Both the position numbers and the translations under genes were made by a program. The notes beneath the pieces were generated by a model. That model was not told the origin of the DNA. It saw nothing but the letters and a program-made list of their open reading frames with translations, and did no database searches. Source: Spirogloea muscicola (taxonomy: Eukaryota; Streptophyta; Zygnematophyceae; Spirogloeales; Spirogloeaceae). From it: a stretch of DNA of 17,749 nt. This document shows positions 6,832 to 17,749 of this stretch, in pieces (the first letter of the stretch is position 1; each line of letters begins with the position of its first letter). Location: contig WELB01000277.1 in assembly GCA_009602725.1 (NCBI GenBank), positions 1 through 17,749 on the forward strand, written 5' to 3'.

Positions 6832-9245
6832 TCACCTGTGACTCCGACCATGACGCCTAGAATCTGCACCTTCCCTGGCATGTCGTCTGGGATCCTCATC
6901 CCGACTTCCTCCAACCCCCTTAGCGTCCTCCCTTCCTTTGAAGGGCAGAGGTAGCTGACCTCTCTCAACTCTACCTACGTCCACATGGATTGGTCTTCTC
7001 ATACCAGTCCCTAGATTGTCTACTCTGTCCAGCCCCGTGCGTGGCCTCTCATGCTCTTTCTCTCGCTCCTTCTCTTCTCGTTGCACAGGGAGGGGTATAA
7101 CCCTTGATGATTTTTCTGGGGACGGCGGCAGAGGACCGTAGCTCTTGAGCTCAATGCTTGGTGGCGCATCACTCCAGTTTTCTCTTCTTATTTTCCTCCG
7201 CTTGGACTGCAACGCTGCAGCTGCGGCCACCTTCTCTGCCTCTCTTGCGGAGGCATCCTCTCTCACCTCACGGTCTCTCTTCTCTCTCTCTGCTCGGCCA
7301 GTGCTTTGCGCCCTGTCATTGCGGTGAGTGATGCGCTCTCTCGCATCCTCGGGAGCAGCCCTCCTTGGCTTGCTCTGCGCTGGCGTCTCCTCCGACGGGC
7401 CTGGTCCATCTGATGGCAAGCCCCTCCGCTCCACAGAAGCCATCTTGGGCCGGTGCTCTGCATCCTCAGCATGCACCCGCCCATCTCGGGGAAGCAGAGG
7501 TGGCGGCGGCAGTGTCGGCATTGGAGGTACAGGCTGTTGCGGTGGCGGTGGTGGTGGCAGTGGTGGTGGCAGTGGCGGGGGGGCAGGCAACTTGCTGTTG
7601 CCTGTGGTGTCCTCCTTGACTGTCAGCCTCTCCTCTGCGCCAACTGATGCTGCTCCACCTCCCCCTCCCCCTCCCCCTCGGTCTCGGCCAGCTGTTTCGC
7701 CTCTTACGGTTCCTCTGCTCTCCAGTCTCACGTGCTTGTCACTTCTCTCCCGCTCCCCATGCCTGTCGCTGCTGGCCTTGCCTCGGTCATCCTTAACCAG
7801 CCTGTCAGCAGGCCTTGGCGTGCTCCGGCCTGTATCATCTGCTGCCATGCGGGCATCGCCGCTGCCTCTGTCTGGCGGCTTGTCAAAGAGCGTCTCACGT
7901 TCTCGCTCTCGCCTCCTGCTTTCACCTCTCTCCGACGAACTGGCCCTCAGCCTCTCGCTCTCAGGCTGCCGCTCGGGGGGCCGAGGAGTTCGTCTGTCCT
8001 TGCCGTCGGCACTGTCCGGCCTGCTGTCTCCGTCCTTCCTCCGCTCGTCTCTGTCTCTGCCCACATCAAGCTCTGGCACTCTGCTCTCTGCCTTGCCCAG
8101 CTCGCCGATTTCCAAGCCCTCCCTCTTGCGTACCCGTTTAGCATAGCGATCACCATCTGGCTCACTCACAGGCCGCTTGCCGGGCCGCTCTCTGCTCTCG
8201 TCTTCGTCCCGGCCGTCCGCAAGATTGCTCCTTGCCACAAATGCACCCACAGCTTGGCCCCGCGCACCAGCAGCCCTCCCCTGGCTGCTACTGCTGGGCG
8301 TCACCTCCCCTGGCTCCAGCCTGTCCCTCTCTTTCTTCCGCTCCCTCAATCGATCCTCGTCCCTGCTGCGGTCCCGGCTGCCTCTATCCTCTGCCTGCTC
8401 CGGGGCCAGGTGAGCGACCTCAACATTGACTGGACTTTTGGGACGTGCAAGCCGGCCCCCAGCTGTGCTACCACCATCAGACGGTGCCTCTGTGGGGCTT
8501 CTGCTTATGCGGGCCATTGCTCCGAGAGCCTTGGCAACAAGATCTGTGGACAAGAGGGTGCTAACATCAGGACATCACCGAGCACATTCCTTCCTTCAGC
8601 TGCTACAAGCAGCAAGTTCACATATGAGAAGACAGACAGTAGCACAGGAGACCGTGCAACCAGCAAATCTCAACGGCGTGTCTTACTTGTGCGAGCTCTC
8701 TCTTGATCCAGCTTTGACGGATTCTCGAGTCGCTGGTCTTCACTTGCAAGCCGCGACCCAGGGCCCGAGACCTTCTCCTCTCCACCTTTTGCCGTGTCTC
8801 CACGACCAGGCCTTGAGCTCTCTGATGGTGACGACTTGCTTTTCTCCTCGCCTGGCAGCTTGCCATTGGCCTCGCCTTTGGTTACAGGCGTGAAAGGCTG
8901 TGCGGCAGCAGAAAGAGGCTTGCTGCCACTTCCTGTCATGCCACTCCTGTCCTCAGCAGCTGCAGGTGTTGAACTCAAGCCATCATTGGCCGCTTGTGGC
9001 TGGAGTGGCGCTGGCGAGGCAAAGACAGAAGGTGGTGTTGATGATAGCTCCGGTGGTGGCTGTGGTGCTGGCGGCGGTGTTGATGCTGGCGCCGGCATTG
9101 GCATCAGCACCGATGCTGGTGGGATAGCAAGAGGGACACTGGGTGGTGCTGCTTTGGTCACGGGACTCTTCTTGGCCGGCTTTGCTGCAGCATTGGACTT
9201 CTTCGCCAGGGGTCCACCAAGATCCTCGTCTGAGACCCATGCAGC
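6832..9245 (-). other. Low-complexity C-terminal tail of THO2
   Basis: The last two exons encode about 755 residues after the folded part (AAWVSDEDLGG onward). First comes a Pro/Ala-rich section, then a long Arg/Asp/Glu/Ser-rich section with many DRSRDED-, KKERDR- and RERERE-type runs, an eight-Gly run near 1630, a proline tract with PPPLPPPLPPPPPP (about 1662-1694) and a basic cluster SKRRKIRREN (1789-1798) that could be a nuclear signal. Charged, disordered tails that bind RNA or DNA are typical of THO2/THOC2; this one looks long. The DNA is correspondingly simple: GGT/GGC repeats at 7541-7584 and a 22-nt pyrimidine run at 7658-7679. Confidence 0.85.
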
Positions 9246-12200
9246 CTGCCGTATACCCCGGGCTCAAGGGTCAGGTCGGGGTAGTCCGCTGCTTCACACA
9301 GTGCTTCAGAGCATTGTGAAAGTGGACACTGTGCTCATCCCATCAGAGGCACGAGCAAGTATGTCAAATTACCTTGCGGGCTGCCAGCGCAGCCGAAACT
9401 CCAGTCGCCAGTACCTTCAAGTCCTCTCTGTCCTCGCTCTTTATTTTATTCACCTGAAATCCAAGCCAAAGAGAACGATCCGCATGATCACGACTGCAGG
9501 ACTGCCGCTTGGTGCATCCGTACTAAGAGTGTCATGCAGATCGACCCCATATTCTCACAATCGCACAAGCTTTTAGGCTTCTCACCATGCGCTCAATGTT
9601 GGCTCCGTGCCGGCTTGCTTGAGGGAAGAGCGTGGAGACTCTTGCAAGAATGGTGAGGGCATTGCGGATGTGGATGTACTCTTGGGATTCCAGCGCTCCC
9701 AGGAAGGCTTTCATTAGTGAGACGTGCCACTTCCACATTATCGTGCGGAAGTTGCGAAACTCCAACTTGGGCCCATTTGGCCTGTTGAACTTCATTGCAA
9801 AACCAGGTCGGGCACCACACTCCCGCAGATAGATTGCTTCATCACTCTGCAGGCGACGGATCCCGAGCTGTAAGCTTAAGCACAATCCTTGTCCTCCCTG
9901 AACCTCTATGGAGCTTGTAGGAAGTGCTGCAATATACCTTCCAAGGCTGGATCATCTTCAGGACCTCAATCAGGAATCTGCCGAGGCGATTAGCTTCAGT
10001 TTCCGTTGTGCAGAACAGCAGCGGCGCAAATGTGCTCCTAAGGAAGTGGTTGAAGATCTCAAACGTGTGGAAGTATGGAGTTGAGAGCTCATGCAGCTTG
10101 GCGATGAATCTGTAACAGAAGCACGGCACTGTCAGGCCAGGGTCAACCAGCCGTGTTGGCTCAGAGCCACTGCAGCAGCCACAGTACTGCCAAGCGTGAG
10201 CATACCTTGCACAAAAAAGGGCATCTGGTCCAGAAAGCATGGCGCGCGGCACCAGGCAGTGGTGCACAAAGATGGACATGGAGCTGGCATGATCGCTGCA
10301 ACCGCCCAGGTAGTCGTCACGCTCGCGAGCAAGACGAGCCCCCACGCTGGCCACGTGTGCTGCCTGCTTGGTCGCATCACCTTTCAGCCTCTCGAGCACA
10401 TCCATGATGCGCGCCCTCTCCTTCTTCCGCTTCTGCACACTCATTGAGAAGGGCAGTGATGATAATAAGTTCACAGAGATGGCAACCCTCACAACGGGAG
10501 CACAATCTCTGTGGGCTGAAGGAAGCGAACCTCGAGAGCAGAAGGGCCAGAGTCTGGAGCATTCTCAAGATTGCGCAGGAGAGCCTGCTGCTTGGCCGCT
10601 TCAGCGTCATAGCGGCGTTGTGGCATCAGGAGGTCTTGCAGAGTCAACCCCCAGAATGTGAGGTACAGCTGCGGTGTGATTCCCCGCCACACATGGGCCG
10701 GCAGCATCCCCTGAATGACTGCCGGCAGCTCGCTCCACGTTATCTGCATGCCCTGGACGTCCACTGCCAGCTCTGCAGTGTCCTGACACTCGCCACCCTC
10801 TCCCAGTTGTGGCCAGCCCTCCTTGGCAGCTCTGTGGGGCCTTAGCTGGCGAAGCACTGGCCTGTAGACAGTCATCGCAACCTGAAACAAGCACAATGTG
10901 GCTACAAGCGGGCTTATAAATCTATCAGCCTGAGGCAAGCAGCCTCCATTACGCACTTAAAGTGCTGATTTGACATCCACTGCTGGACACATCTGGTCAT
11001 CAGAGTACAAGCAGGTGCTGGTGTGTGGGCAAATGAGAAGGAATCAAGGCTTCTGAACTGGCATAGTACTTGGGGTACAGGAAGTAGGGCTACACTCTCA
11101 GGGCCAAGATCTAGTGGCTGAAAACCCTCCAGACCTCACGGTCAAGAACAGAGAGATAGGAAAGGAGAAAGGCGCGAGCAAAACATTCCAGGCCTGCATA
11201 TCATGCGACCCGTTGTGCTGAGACCTCAAAATATCAAGACAGAGGTATGTTCTAAGAAGAGGAAGATGGCCACATGGATCGACCTCGGGCTCCAGGTGGT
11301 ACTTGTGAAGAAGGTCTGCAAGCGAAGGCACGAGCTGCGCATAGGCTGCCGGCGGAGTGACATAAGTGACCAGAAACTCCAGATACTGCAGCAGGATGCT
11401 GTGGCATCTGTCGTACTGCTCGCTGACCATCTTGATGTGGGGAGCGTCACTAGCCAGGGCAATGCTGCATGCAAGAGGGGACACTGTCGTGAGATAGCAA
11501 CAACAACACGGGCACTGTGTTACGAAGACACTGACACCAACTGAATAGTGGGCGTATCGAGCCTTTGTCCACTGCCACAGCAATAAGATCTTGTACAGGA
11601 GTTGGTGAGAGAGCCAGCGAGGCCGTACTTGCTGCGATGATGTGCGATGAGCACGAGCAAAGAGAAGGCCAGCTGGTCTTCACCACGAGGCATCAGCGCC
11701 TCCCGCAACCGGCCTGCAGCCTTGGTGGTCGACTGTTGCACGCATCAACACCACCCACATCTCTTGATGCCGCCAAGGAGCTGGTGGACAATGTTGTGAG
11801 CCGCTGCAACTTACCTACTTACCGATGCCTGACAATCATTGACAGTCCTCCCTCCCTTCCCCTTCCCCCCTTCTCTTTATCCTCTCCTTTCTTTGCACTC
11901 TGTATGGTCGCCTTGCTATGACACCCACACACCTTCAAAAGATGGCAGCTTGGAAGAACAGGCAGTACCTTGTCATTGCGGACTTGTCCAAAGCTGGTGG
12001 CCAGATGACGCAGAAGCTCTGACCCTGCCATGGCCTCCAGCTGCTCGTCTGTCAGATTCTCAATGTGCTCAATGCCAGCCAACTGCTGCACCAGGTCCTG
12101 CAAGGCAAGCGAGGACAATTCTGCTCAGACCTGCTTCCAGGCATGGAGGATGTTGATAATGAACACCAGCCGTTCCTGCCGAGCGCACACCTGGAGCAAG

Positions 12201-15200
12201 ATGAGGTCGCTGCCCTCGTTAACTTTGAGGCTGTTGACCATGTGCCGCAGCAGGGGCGTCATCTCCAACTTTGCATACTTCTTGCACCTGTTGTCCTCTT
12301 GCAGAGGGAACTCTTTAGGCAGTGCACATGGTCACGAAGGGTGCAAGCAGCAGAATGCTGGCAAGCTGACTTCCAACAGAACCCAAAAGGTGATGGGCAA
12401 CTTACACGGTACCCCAGAAGGATGCCAAGGACTGCAGCCAATCCGAGAGATTGAGACCATCGTCCTTCAGTTTTGTGCGACCCGACTGTGCGAGCCTTTC
12501 GATCACAACATACTCGACCATGTCAAACTCCATCTGGGAGAAGAACTTTAGCGCATCCACGACAGGGCCAATCATGTCCTTGTAGGCCTCCACCTGCACA
12601 GCAAGTTGGTGCCACACTGTCTATAGCCATCTTCTCTTTCAACTCCGTGCTAGATTCCTACTTCAGACCGACCTTGTGGCTGCACTGCGTCTCTCGCCAA
12701 GGGGTGGGTCCGCATGCTGGGGACAGAGCAGAGGCAGAAGAGAGAGTCTGCAAGAAGTACCTGATTGATCATGATCCTGATCACAGTCATTGGATTGGCA
12801 TGGGCCAACTTTGCCAACGTGCGGCCAGACTGCTTCTGATTTTCCTTGGCCAAGCGCTTCAGCATGCGGCGCGTGTCCAGCTGCAACTCAAGATGAAGAT
12901 GGTGAGTCGCTGGCTCTCAGCCGCAAATCCTCGTGAATCAGAAGTTGGCAGATGGCTCTGATTGGGCTTGCAAGCCCTCTGTACAACGTCCAGCAAATGC
13001 AGCAGAATGGGAAACGCCATCCAGGTCCTTGCCTTGGCAATTTGGCGAGATGACAAGAGCAAGGGCAGCTTTTCATCCTCCTTTTCCCACTCGCCATATA
13101 GCCGATAGCGAACCTGCAAAAGAAGAGTAGGGTCCCATGAGAATGCTTTAACTTCGAATTGAATAGCACGGGCCTCTATTCAAAAGCGTCTTATGTGCTG
13201 ATGCAGCACTCACAGTAGCATGCAGTGGGGATTTAGGACTTGCAGTGCACTTGGCGCAGCACAGCATAATCCTAGCATTCTAGAAAAATTTTGACCAATT
13301 GAAGACACAACTGGATACCAACTTCCACTATCGGCCCTGCTGCAGCCTACACGGGCAAGGATGGCAAAACTAGGAGGCGCCTTGGAGGGTGGCTAAGCTC
13401 ACCTCGTACTTCAGCTCTTTCAGGAGCTCCCACATCTGCAAGCTGACCGCCGGATTGGCGGGCACCAGCTGCATCGACGGGAAGAGGCAGCACCCCAGCA
13501 CCTCCTCCACCTTCCTGGAACGCAATTCCCATGTGGTCGCAGCAGCATCAGGCTCTGCCGCTGCTGCTGCTCCTTGGCCACCATTGCCAGCTTGCAGGTA
13601 CGCCTTGAGAAGGAAGCAGAGCTGAGAAAGGCACACGAGCAGACCTCCTTCAGCCAAACAGTGGCCTGTAGCACCACTCTCTTCCCACCCCACCCCCATC
13701 AAGTAGCAAAGATATGAGCACTGCACACAAGGCAAAACCTCACATCTTGAACACAAGTGGACGTCAGGCTTGGTACCTTCTGCATGAGGACCACGTCTCT
13801 GTACAGGTAGGGCCCCAAGCAGGCCAACATTTCGAAGAGATCGTCAGGCAGCTCCAAGGACGGCTTTCCAGCAGCTGCATCATCGACGCTTCGCTCCCGG
13901 TCTCTATTTCGAGACTTTCCACGCCCGCTGAGCTGAGGCTTGATCGTTTTGTAATTTGGCGAGATAGTTTTGCCCACTAATCTGCAGCATGCATGGCAAA
14001 GTTGCAGACTTAGAAACAGGCCATGGGCATGCAAGATAGGCCACTGCAAGGTCTGCCTGTGCACTGTGCAGCACGTATGCTTCACTTCTTGTCCTTCTTG
14101 TGATAGCTCAAGGTGGACAAGTACAAGAGCAAGGGCGTTACCTGCAAAAGGCTGCATTGATGGGGAGCATTGTGAGGGGGTACAGGAGAGCAAGCCGCTC
14201 CAGCAGAATCTTTGCATGTTTCCTGTGTGCATCAACGTGGCTGTGGCTGCTCAGAGTCGATCGCTGCACAGCAGAAGCCTGCTTGAGCGAGTGAAAAGCC
14301 AGGCCACGCCAGCAGAGGAGCAGGGGGGTAGCAGGGGTACCAATCGCCAACGACGAGCAGGCCAAAGATAAGCCCCAGCTTCTGATTGGACGCCACCTCG
14401 GCTGCTCGACTCCTCACGTACTCTGCTTCCGCATCCAATGCAGCGCTGAGATCAACTGACATGTCTGCCACCTTCTCCTCATCCTGCATGAGCTCCTTGC
14501 CAGTGGCCGCAAGATTTATCTTCCCGATGCGTGAAACCTGTGCAAACAACAGACTCAGGCTCTCAAGTGTTGACAGGTTGTAAATTGGCCAAAAGCTGCT
14601 CATCAGCCATCTGTGGGCAGCATTGTTATCAGGCATATCATGCTGGTAGGCAGGCAGCATGCAGTAGCCAAAGTACAGAAAAATTCATCGCAGATCCTGG
14701 AGCCAGCGGCAGCCTGTAAGTCCTGGAGCAGGATTGCAATCATTCGACAACAATGTCGCTCACTGGAGCTGACAGGACATACTCAAGGAGCGACTCTGAC
14801 TCTTTGTACAGCCAGGTTGCTTGCAGCAGCAAGAGTAGCTTCAATTGCCAGGGGGGGGGCTCAAGAAGGTGCTGCAGAGTACCGGTAACTCACCGCCTCC
14901 ATCCGCATGGCATGGACATCCTGATATGCTATCAATGAATCTTCGTCCTTGGGCTGAAGGTGAGCATATCTGACGAAAGCAGCCAGAGCAGCTCAGTCAG
15001 ATTGCAGGAACAAGCACTTCTATACTGGGATCAGCTGTATTAGAGCAACTCCAAGCCAAAAGCTCAGGCACTGCTACATAAGGAACCCAATAGCCCACCA
15101 AAACATTATGCCAGAATTTTTTCTTGATTGTACTTTGCATGAGAGAGATGCAACCCCTAGTGAGTTGCACGCTGCAGGGTGGACGAGGGGCTCGGCAAGA

Positions 15201-17659
15201 GCAGCCAAGGCTTCGGGCTGCATACACGTCGTCAAGCGACACAAATGATGCTTTCACGAGGTTGGCAGCCAGCACAAAGAGGCTCTGCGGCACAGCTTCC
15301 TCCACCTCGTCGCGCTGGTAGAACTGGAACTTGAAGCCCAGGATGTGGGGCACATGCGACTGCAACATTGCATTGCCAGTGCAGATGCTGAGACTGTCCA
15401 ACTCTTACTGAGCAGAGCAGCGACACTGGTGTCTATGTGTCTGCCAGGCAGCCGCATGTACCATGCTTTGGATGTAACCCCCTGACCTTGGGAAACGTGT
15501 GGATGAGCTCCAAAAATACTCGACTGTCTGGTTGAAGCTCATAGCAGTCAAGTAGCTGCAGGACCACAGCAGGGCAGGAGGGCACGGTGCAACAGAGTGC
15601 TCAGCATCACATTGCATAGGAAGCTGAGGGCTCCGAGCAAGAGTGGCAGCTGAAACCCCTCATAAGGCTATGGGGCCTCCAGCTATAAGAGACACCTTTG
15701 CTTGCACAATTGCGTGTGTTGAGTGCACTAGACGAGCGGACAGTCACAGCACTGCAATTATCGCAACCTATTTAGGCAGCAAGCAACACAGAACCACTTC
15801 TAGATGCTCACCACATCCAGGACTCGGTTGGGGTCGAGATCGAAGTGTCCTATCAGCGACTGCCAAAGGAGAGAAGCGCGGCCCAGGGACCGTCAGCATC
15901 ACATGAATGCCCAGACCGTCCATGCTGCAGTAGGAATCCTCCGGAGAGTTACACCGATCAATTTCCCAGCTGGCTGACTACCCCCGAGACAGACTCAGCC
16001 TAACAGGCTATATCATCTTCCTTCTCAGAGAAGTACAGCAATCGACGTCCGTGTCTTAAACATGTCGCTAGTGTACTTCCTCAGCCACGATCGACTTCTC
16101 TACGCACAGCAATGCTTGGTCAGCGGCAACCCAAGTAGGGGCTGCCTTACAGACGTGCCTACAGGTGCTCCCCGCATCCAAAACCTACAGCAGACTACTT
16201 GAGAGGTGACGGGGCAGGCCTGATCTTACAGTGATGGTCTCTGCAGCCTTTGCTCCAGACGTGCTTGCGTTACCCCGCAGCTGGCTCAGCAGCGTCACCT
16301 GACAGCGTGCAACCAGGAACGAGCACATTGCTCACTGGCAGCCACCACAGTTGGCCACCTGCACTTGGAAGCTTGGGAGCCACTGCCAAGTCGTTTCCAA
16401 CAACTGCTTCAAGCCCAAGCCCACAGGTGGCAGCAGCATTGTGGAAGCAAGCAGGGAAGCCCCCAGGTAGCTGCTCCTCGCAAAGCGGCCAAATGCTTGC
16501 CAAGCCAAGAGGCAGCTGGCAACAAATCATGGTCTAAGCTGCTGCACGAGTGAGCCATACCAGCTTGGCAAAGCCTTCACTCTCTTCACGGAAGAGGTTG
16601 AACTTGGTCTGGTTGTACATGAGCCTCGTATTCAGCCTCACCTGCACAAAGGGGACAGGGGGTGGAGCAGGTGAGAGTCAGGTTACCCCGCCATTCAGGC
16701 GGGCTTCTCCTTCAGGCCCAGTGTACTGCCGCCCACTGCCGCTGTGAGCTGCCCGAGGGGAGCACTGAGGGCAGGAGGAGGGAGGGATGCGGACCTCCTT
16801 GGCCCGGAAGTCAGACGCCTTTATCCTGATCAGCCCAATCTCGAAGAGGAAGTCGGACTGCAAGAAAGCCGCGGGCAGGTAGGGAGGTCAGCGATAGTAG
16901 AGAGGGGCTTGCTTGAACCCAGGGCCCAATGGTCTCACTTTCGAGACCGAAGCTTGCTCTGTTTCCGGCGGGGAGGGAGCTTCCAAAAGCAGAGCATCAG
17001 TGACATGATGGATCATGCACTCAGGGCATTCGGTGCTGAGATGGAGCGGCCCTCACATCGCAGCGCTCCAGCAGCACGCGGGCTGGCACCATAGCAGAAT
17101 CCACCAGCCACTTGGCCTGCGACGAGGAGGCAACCTGTGAGCCCAAGAAGCCCCGCCAGTGCAAGGCACCGTCCCAGCAAGCGCTGCCCGTAGCAGGTGC
17201 AAGACAGCCCCAGCCTGCGGGCGCCGTGGGGCGCCGGGTTCGCGCAGTCCCAAGTATGGCTCACTCAGCCAGCATTCCTGCGGAGCCAGTAGAGGCTGTG
17301 CACGCGCATGCAGGGGCGCGACGACAGGCACGACAGGAGAGGGTGGCGGAGCGCCTCACGAGGTCGACGAGCCTGCTGCGGGCGTCGCCAGCGGGGGCCG
17401 CCTGCGACCAAGCAGCCAATGTGCGCGCCCATGGCTGCAGTCAGGGAGGCAGAGAACGACAAGCGGGCAAGGGACGGCGCGGAAGACGTCGGAGCGGTAT
17501 GATGAGCTGAGCCGGGCGCAGGCTGACCTCCTGGCTCAGGTGGGCCACAGTGTCCGCAAGCTGCGACGCCGTGGCCTCCTTGACGGCCGGCGACATCTGC
17601 CAGAGGCCGGCCGCCTCCAGCGCAGCCCGGCATCGCGTCGGCGGCAGGTCGCCCTTGAC
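6832..17659 (-). CDS. THO2: THO complex subunit 2 (THO2/THOC2), 28 exons, 5' partial
   Basis: Scaffold of the nuclear THO complex, which with TREX couples transcription to mRNA packaging and export. Exons (minus strand, 5'->3'): 17659-17528, 17401-17360, 17116-17057, 16857-16795, 16641-16561, 16298-16230, 15859-15812, 15555-15487, 15359-15226, 14969-14894, 14537-14341, 14222-14142, 13981-13777, 13621-13403, 13113-13033, 12880-12761, 12593-12406, 12287-12191, 12097-11969, 11732-11629, 11464-11284, 10881-10531, 10432-10206, 10109-9938, 9846-9586, 9453-9373, 9245-8687, 8543-6832. They sum to 1,912 codons plus stop, with every phase consistent. Family landmarks: SLIGHFDLDPNRVLDV, ILGFKFQFYQR and IGKINLAATGKELM (262-275) in the THOC2 N-terminal region; GPYLYRDV; MQLVPANPAV; YRLYGEWEKEDEK; LSDWLQSLASFWG in the Thoc2 domain (about 560-650); and ITPQLYLTFWGLTL through ECGARPGFAMKF and IHIRNALTILARV in the Tho2 domain (about 793-1156). 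A long disordered tail follows. The first 40-100 residues lie past the right edge. Confidence 0.96.
8544..8686 (-). other. Last THO2 intron, splits the disordered tail
   Basis: Donor AA/GTAAGAC at 8686, acceptor CTTGTCCACAG ending at 8544. Removing it joins ...ERART to N-LVAKALGAMARISRS, with A + AT forming one Asn codon. The unspliced frame stops shortly after the donor, so the intron must be removed to reach the charged tail. Confidence 0.85.
10882..11283 (-). other. Longest THO2 intron (402 bp), nothing else seen
   Basis: Donor GTCGAT after HLEPE, acceptor TGTTTCAG before VAMTVYRPVLRQL, at a conserved position just before the segment leading into the Tho2 domain. I see no repeat, RNA gene or supported reading frame inside. 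Confidence 0.8.
12881..13032 (-). other. GC-AG intron in THO2
   Basis: The junction between SSRQIAK and LDTRRMLKRLAKEN requires the donor AAG/GCAAGG (G at 13032, C at 13031), with a normal TTGCAG acceptor. The rest of the donor matches the consensus well, as is typical of GC-AG introns. Both flanking exons are phase 0, and the joined peptide matches the family without gap (plant THO2 has RQTAKLDTRR as remembered). It is the only non-GT donor among the 37 introns modelled here. Confidence 0.88.
14538..14893 (-). other. THO2 intron, 356 bp
   Basis: Donor GTGAGT after HAMRMEA, acceptor TTTGCACAG before VSRIGKINLAATGK. It contains a nine-G run on the plus strand at about 14851-14859 but no supported gene or ordered repeat. 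Confidence 0.8.
15860..16229 (-). other. THO2 intron, 370 bp
   Basis: Donor GTAAGA after GAKAAETIT, acceptor CTTTGGCAG before SLIGHFDLDPNRV. Joining these gives TITSLIGHFDLDPNRVLDV, which fits the family. An open stretch on the minus strand at about 15890-15945 inside the intron is not needed and would leave an intron of only about 40 nt. Confidence 0.8.
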
Positions 17660-17749
17660 CTGCCGGCGGCCGCCGCCGCACGCCGCGCAGGGGCGGGTCA
17701 GGGCGCCGGCCGCGAGCAGGGGGCGCCGGGCGGGCGACGAGGGGGCGGA
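17660..17749 (-). other. GC-rich right edge, probably THO2 intron
   Basis: This 90-bp stretch consists almost entirely of G and C and precedes a GGCAG acceptor before VKGDLPPTRCRAALEAAG. No conserved THO2 residues can be read in it, so I treat it as the 3' part of an intron whose donor lies beyond the window. Confidence 0.55.

Noticed and set aside
7328-8706. Long plus-strand open frames (272 and 324 codons) opposite the last THO2 exon
   Set aside because: They are Ser/Leu- and Cys/Ala-rich complements of the charged and proline-rich THO2 tail, with no homology or splice context. The minus-strand frame joins to conserved THO2 sequence.
8794-9576. Plus-strand open frame of 260 codons
   Set aside because: It overlaps three THO2 exons and crosses their introns without regard to them; it is the complement of a proline-rich coding sequence.
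16230-16298. Splitting this THO2 exon into 25-nt and 11-nt microexons at GTAACG and GCTGCAG
   Set aside because: Reading straight through gives VTLLSQLRGNASTSGAKAAETIT, in frame and close in length to the plant protein, with no need for microexons.

Overview
The window is the end of a nuclear chromosome from a photosynthetic eukaryote, most likely a green alga. It opens with five CCCTAAA units, the C-rich strand of the plant-type TTTAGGG telomere, read from the chromosome tip inward. Both genes are split by many short introns (91-402 bp), almost all GT-AG. Their closest remembered relatives are plant proteins: ATP-citrate lyase is the separate ACLA subunit, as in plants and green algae, not the fused animal enzyme. 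A UGUAA poly(A) signal follows the first gene. A trebouxiophyte chlorophyte fits these features and the mixed base composition, but the species cannot be fixed from the window.

Layout: 1-39 telomere; 40-1210 subtelomere without a credible gene, made of diverged repeats (a 17-bp tandem duplication, a pair of ~110-bp inverted arms, five copies of a 33-bp hairpin motif, and a duplicated ~130-bp unit); 1211-1436 very GC-rich 5' flank; 1437-4961 (+) complete ACLA gene, 11 exons, 424 aa; 4962-6831 convergent intergenic region with weak coding-like segments but no gene I can name; 6832-17659 (-) THO2/THOC2, the large scaffold of the THO/TREX mRNA-export complex, 28 exons visible, 1,912 codons, N-terminus beyond the right edge; 17660-17749 GC-rich sequence, probably intron.

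I built both gene models by hand from protein conservation and splice-site phase. Every junction keeps frame: the ACLA exons sum to 1,275 nt and the THO2 exons to 5,739 nt, both divisible by three. The genes are functionally unrelated (cytosolic acetyl-CoA supply; co-transcriptional mRNP assembly) and lie tail to tail.

I found no convincing undescribed system. The points most worth a second look are the subtelomeric repeat family whose inverted copies retain a shared peptide, the steep fall in GC3 from the 5' end of both genes, a GC-AG intron and several weak donors in THO2, a GT-rich tract in an ACLA intron, and an unassigned plus-strand transcript end suggested by two UGUAA signals near 6.6 kb.
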